Origin: Rubrobacter sp.
GTDB lineage: Bacteria; Actinomycetota; Rubrobacteria; Rubrobacterales; Rubrobacteraceae
Assembly: GCA_013815485.1 (NCBI GenBank)
Contig: JACDGB010000106.1
Location: 1-6,554, forward strand
Direction: 5' to 3'
DNA length: 6,554 nucleotides
Shown here: positions 5,303 through 6,554 of the stretch, piece by piece
Layout: every line of letters starts with the position of its first letter
Position numbering within the stretch: the first letter of the stretch is position 1
Position numbers and translations under genes: made by a program
The notes under the pieces: generated by a model
Database searches by the model: none
Seen by the model: only the letters and a program-made list of their open reading frames with translations
Told to the model about the DNA's origin: nothing

Positions 5303-6554
5303 CTACCGGAGGGAACCTCTCCGGTCGCGAACTTCTTCGACCCCAAAGCCAGGCGAGACTGTCGCATGGTGGCTTCCGTCCGGGCCGGGGAAGATGAACC
5401 GATGATCGTCGGCCATGAGGTAGCCTTCGGACTCGGTGTCCAGTATCCGCAGGAAGGCCCGCACCACCACGCCATCGAACTCGGTGTCAAGCCCGGCTGC
5501 CAGCTTCTCGCGGGCCTCCGCTGGCGGCATGCCGGGACGCTGGGGCTGATCCAGGACCATCGCGGCGTAAGCTTGCGCCACGGATAGTATCTTCGCCTCG
5601 GGCGGTATCCAGGACCCGCGCAGCTTGTCCGGGTACCCGCGCCCGTCGGGGCGCTCGTGATGCCAGCGGACCCATGAGGACACCTCCTCGAACTCCGATA
5701 CCGCGGCGAGCGCCTCCTCGCCACGCGCCGGATGCTCCTCGAGCTGATGCCGGGCTATGGAGTTCAGCTTTCCGGTAGCTAGCAAAAGTTCCTCCGGCAG
5801 ACCGAACATGCCGATGTTGTGCAAAAGACCCGCCATCCGCAGCCGTCCGACATGCGCCTCGTTCAACTTCATCTCACGACCGAGATCTGCGGCGTAGACT
5901 GCGGTGGCGGCCGCGTGCCGGTGCGTGTAGCCGTCCCTGCGTCCCAGGTCACGCACGATCATGGTCCCGAACGCCGTATTGGAAGCCGTGAGGGCCTCTT
6001 CCAGGGAATCCACCCGCGCCCGCAACTTCTGGTTTTCTTTCGTATGCTCGCGCGAACGGTACACGAGCACCTGGCTCCCGATGGAGCCCGCGACCACTAT
6101 CACCGTCGCCACCGGTCCAGACGCTACCCAGGCCAACGCCCCTAGACCTGCCGTGAGCACGCTTACGGTATTCGAGACCAGATAAGGTTGCACGTTCTCG
6201 GTCCAGGTTTCGTTCAGCGACTGGTTGTATTTGACCTTCATGAGGAGGCCGTGGATCACTCTGTTGGCCCCCAAAAGCGTTACGCTCGTTACGAGTACCC
6301 CGTAAAGGAGGTCAACAGAAAACTCCGGGTTGCCAGTCAACAGGGGTTTGGACGCGAGGGAGTAGATTGTGCCCGCCAGAAAGATAATAGTAACGCTGTG
6401 ACCCACCTCGTATGCTGTCCGAAGCCAGTTTCGTCTCCCGACGAGTAGGTCGGCGGGGAGAGCAGCCAGCGCAGCCCAGACAGGCCCCAATGAGACCACC
6501 GCAACTACGAGCCCCACGTCCGAAGCGTCAATGGTAATCCGCTCGTTTATGCGT
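5303..6554 (-). CDS. membrane HD-GYP protein with degenerate active site (5' partial)
   Basis: Membrane-anchored HD-GYP-family protein. The frame stays open to the window edge, and the residues before the GTG at 6517 (RINERITIDASD) continue a membrane domain, so the start is outside. Counting from that Val as 1: hydrophobic helices at about 1-25, 38-56, 68-93, 112-134 and 136-155, a short coiled coil (about 157-185), then HD-GYP (about 185-360) and a 40-residue tail. Intact family residues are His201, His262, His286-His287-Glu288 and GYP 294-296. Lost ones: HDxGK reads HNIGM (233-237), and the later ADxxDAM motif reads AQAYAAM (314-320). Two metal-ligand Asp and the catalytic Lys are therefore replaced, and a normal phosphodiesterase activity is unlikely. 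It may instead bind nucleotide or the neighbouring HD-GYP protein. It precedes that gene by 18 bases, so the two are almost surely one transcript. Confidence 0.92.
   Translation of the reverse strand, partial: RINERITIDASDVGLVVAVVSLGPVWAALAALPADLLVGRRNWLRTAYEVGHSVTIIFLAGTIYSLASKPLLTGNPEFSVDLLYGVLVTSVTLLGANRVIHGLLMKVKYNQSLNETWTENVQPYLVSNTVSVLTAGLGALAWVASGPVATVIVVAGSIGSQVLVYRSREHTKENQKLRARVDSLEEALTASNTAFGTMIVRDLGRRDGYTHRHAAATAVYAADLGREMKLNEAHVGRLRMAGLLHNIGMFGLPEELLLATGKLNSIARHQLEEHPARGEEALAAVSEFEEVSSWVRWHHERPDGRGYPDKLRGSWIPPEAKILSVAQAYAAMVLDQPQRPGMPPAEAREKLAAGLDTEFDGVVVRAFLRILDTESEGYLMADDHRFIFPGPDGSHHATVSPGFGVEEVRDRRGSLR

Noticed and set aside
6515..6517. GTG at 6517 as the start of the HD-GYP protein
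   Set aside because: It would begin inside a membrane helix, the frame remains open to the window edge, and no good ribosome site precedes it.

Overview
The window reads as a high-GC actinobacterial chromosome. The closest match I can suggest is Rubrobacter or a relative, judged only from protein style: a BTAD/SARP regulator beside multi-pass membrane HD-GYP proteins, with GC-rich third codon positions. This cannot be confirmed without a search. There are five protein genes, the outer two of which run off the window edges. I see no tRNA, rRNA, CRISPR array, insertion sequence or attachment site. No gene-free stretch exceeds 300 bases; the longest is the 187-base gap upstream of the regulator gene.

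Left part (1-1555, plus strand): the 3' end of a large GH19-type (chitinase/lysozyme-like) cell-wall hydrolase. It has a middle domain of unclear type, a highly charged linker, and a C-terminal two-helix membrane hairpin with a lysine/arginine tail. The linker shows signs of being read in the wrong frame: the +1 frame has the better codon use and gives a Lys/Thr/Ala-rich linker. A hairpin terminator at about 1550-1592 separates this gene from the convergent minus-strand block.

Right part (1653-6554, minus strand, transcribed right to left): four genes in one direction. First is a membrane HD-GYP protein whose metal and catalytic residues are partly lost. After 18 bases comes a six-helix membrane GAF-GGDEF-HD-GYP protein. 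Its GGDEF site is destroyed but its HD-GYP site is intact. After a 187-base leader with small hairpins and three copies of a heptamer comes a BTAD/SARP-type transcriptional regulator, and 49 bases further a small staphylococcal-nuclease-like protein.

The working picture is a cyclic-dinucleotide (probably c-di-GMP) signalling pair: a likely pseudo-enzyme next to a likely active phosphodiesterase, both membrane-anchored. A DNA-binding regulator lies downstream and could be functionally linked. The wall hydrolase and the nuclease are of types common in actinobacterial phages, so the left third may be phage-derived, but no structural phage gene or att site is visible.
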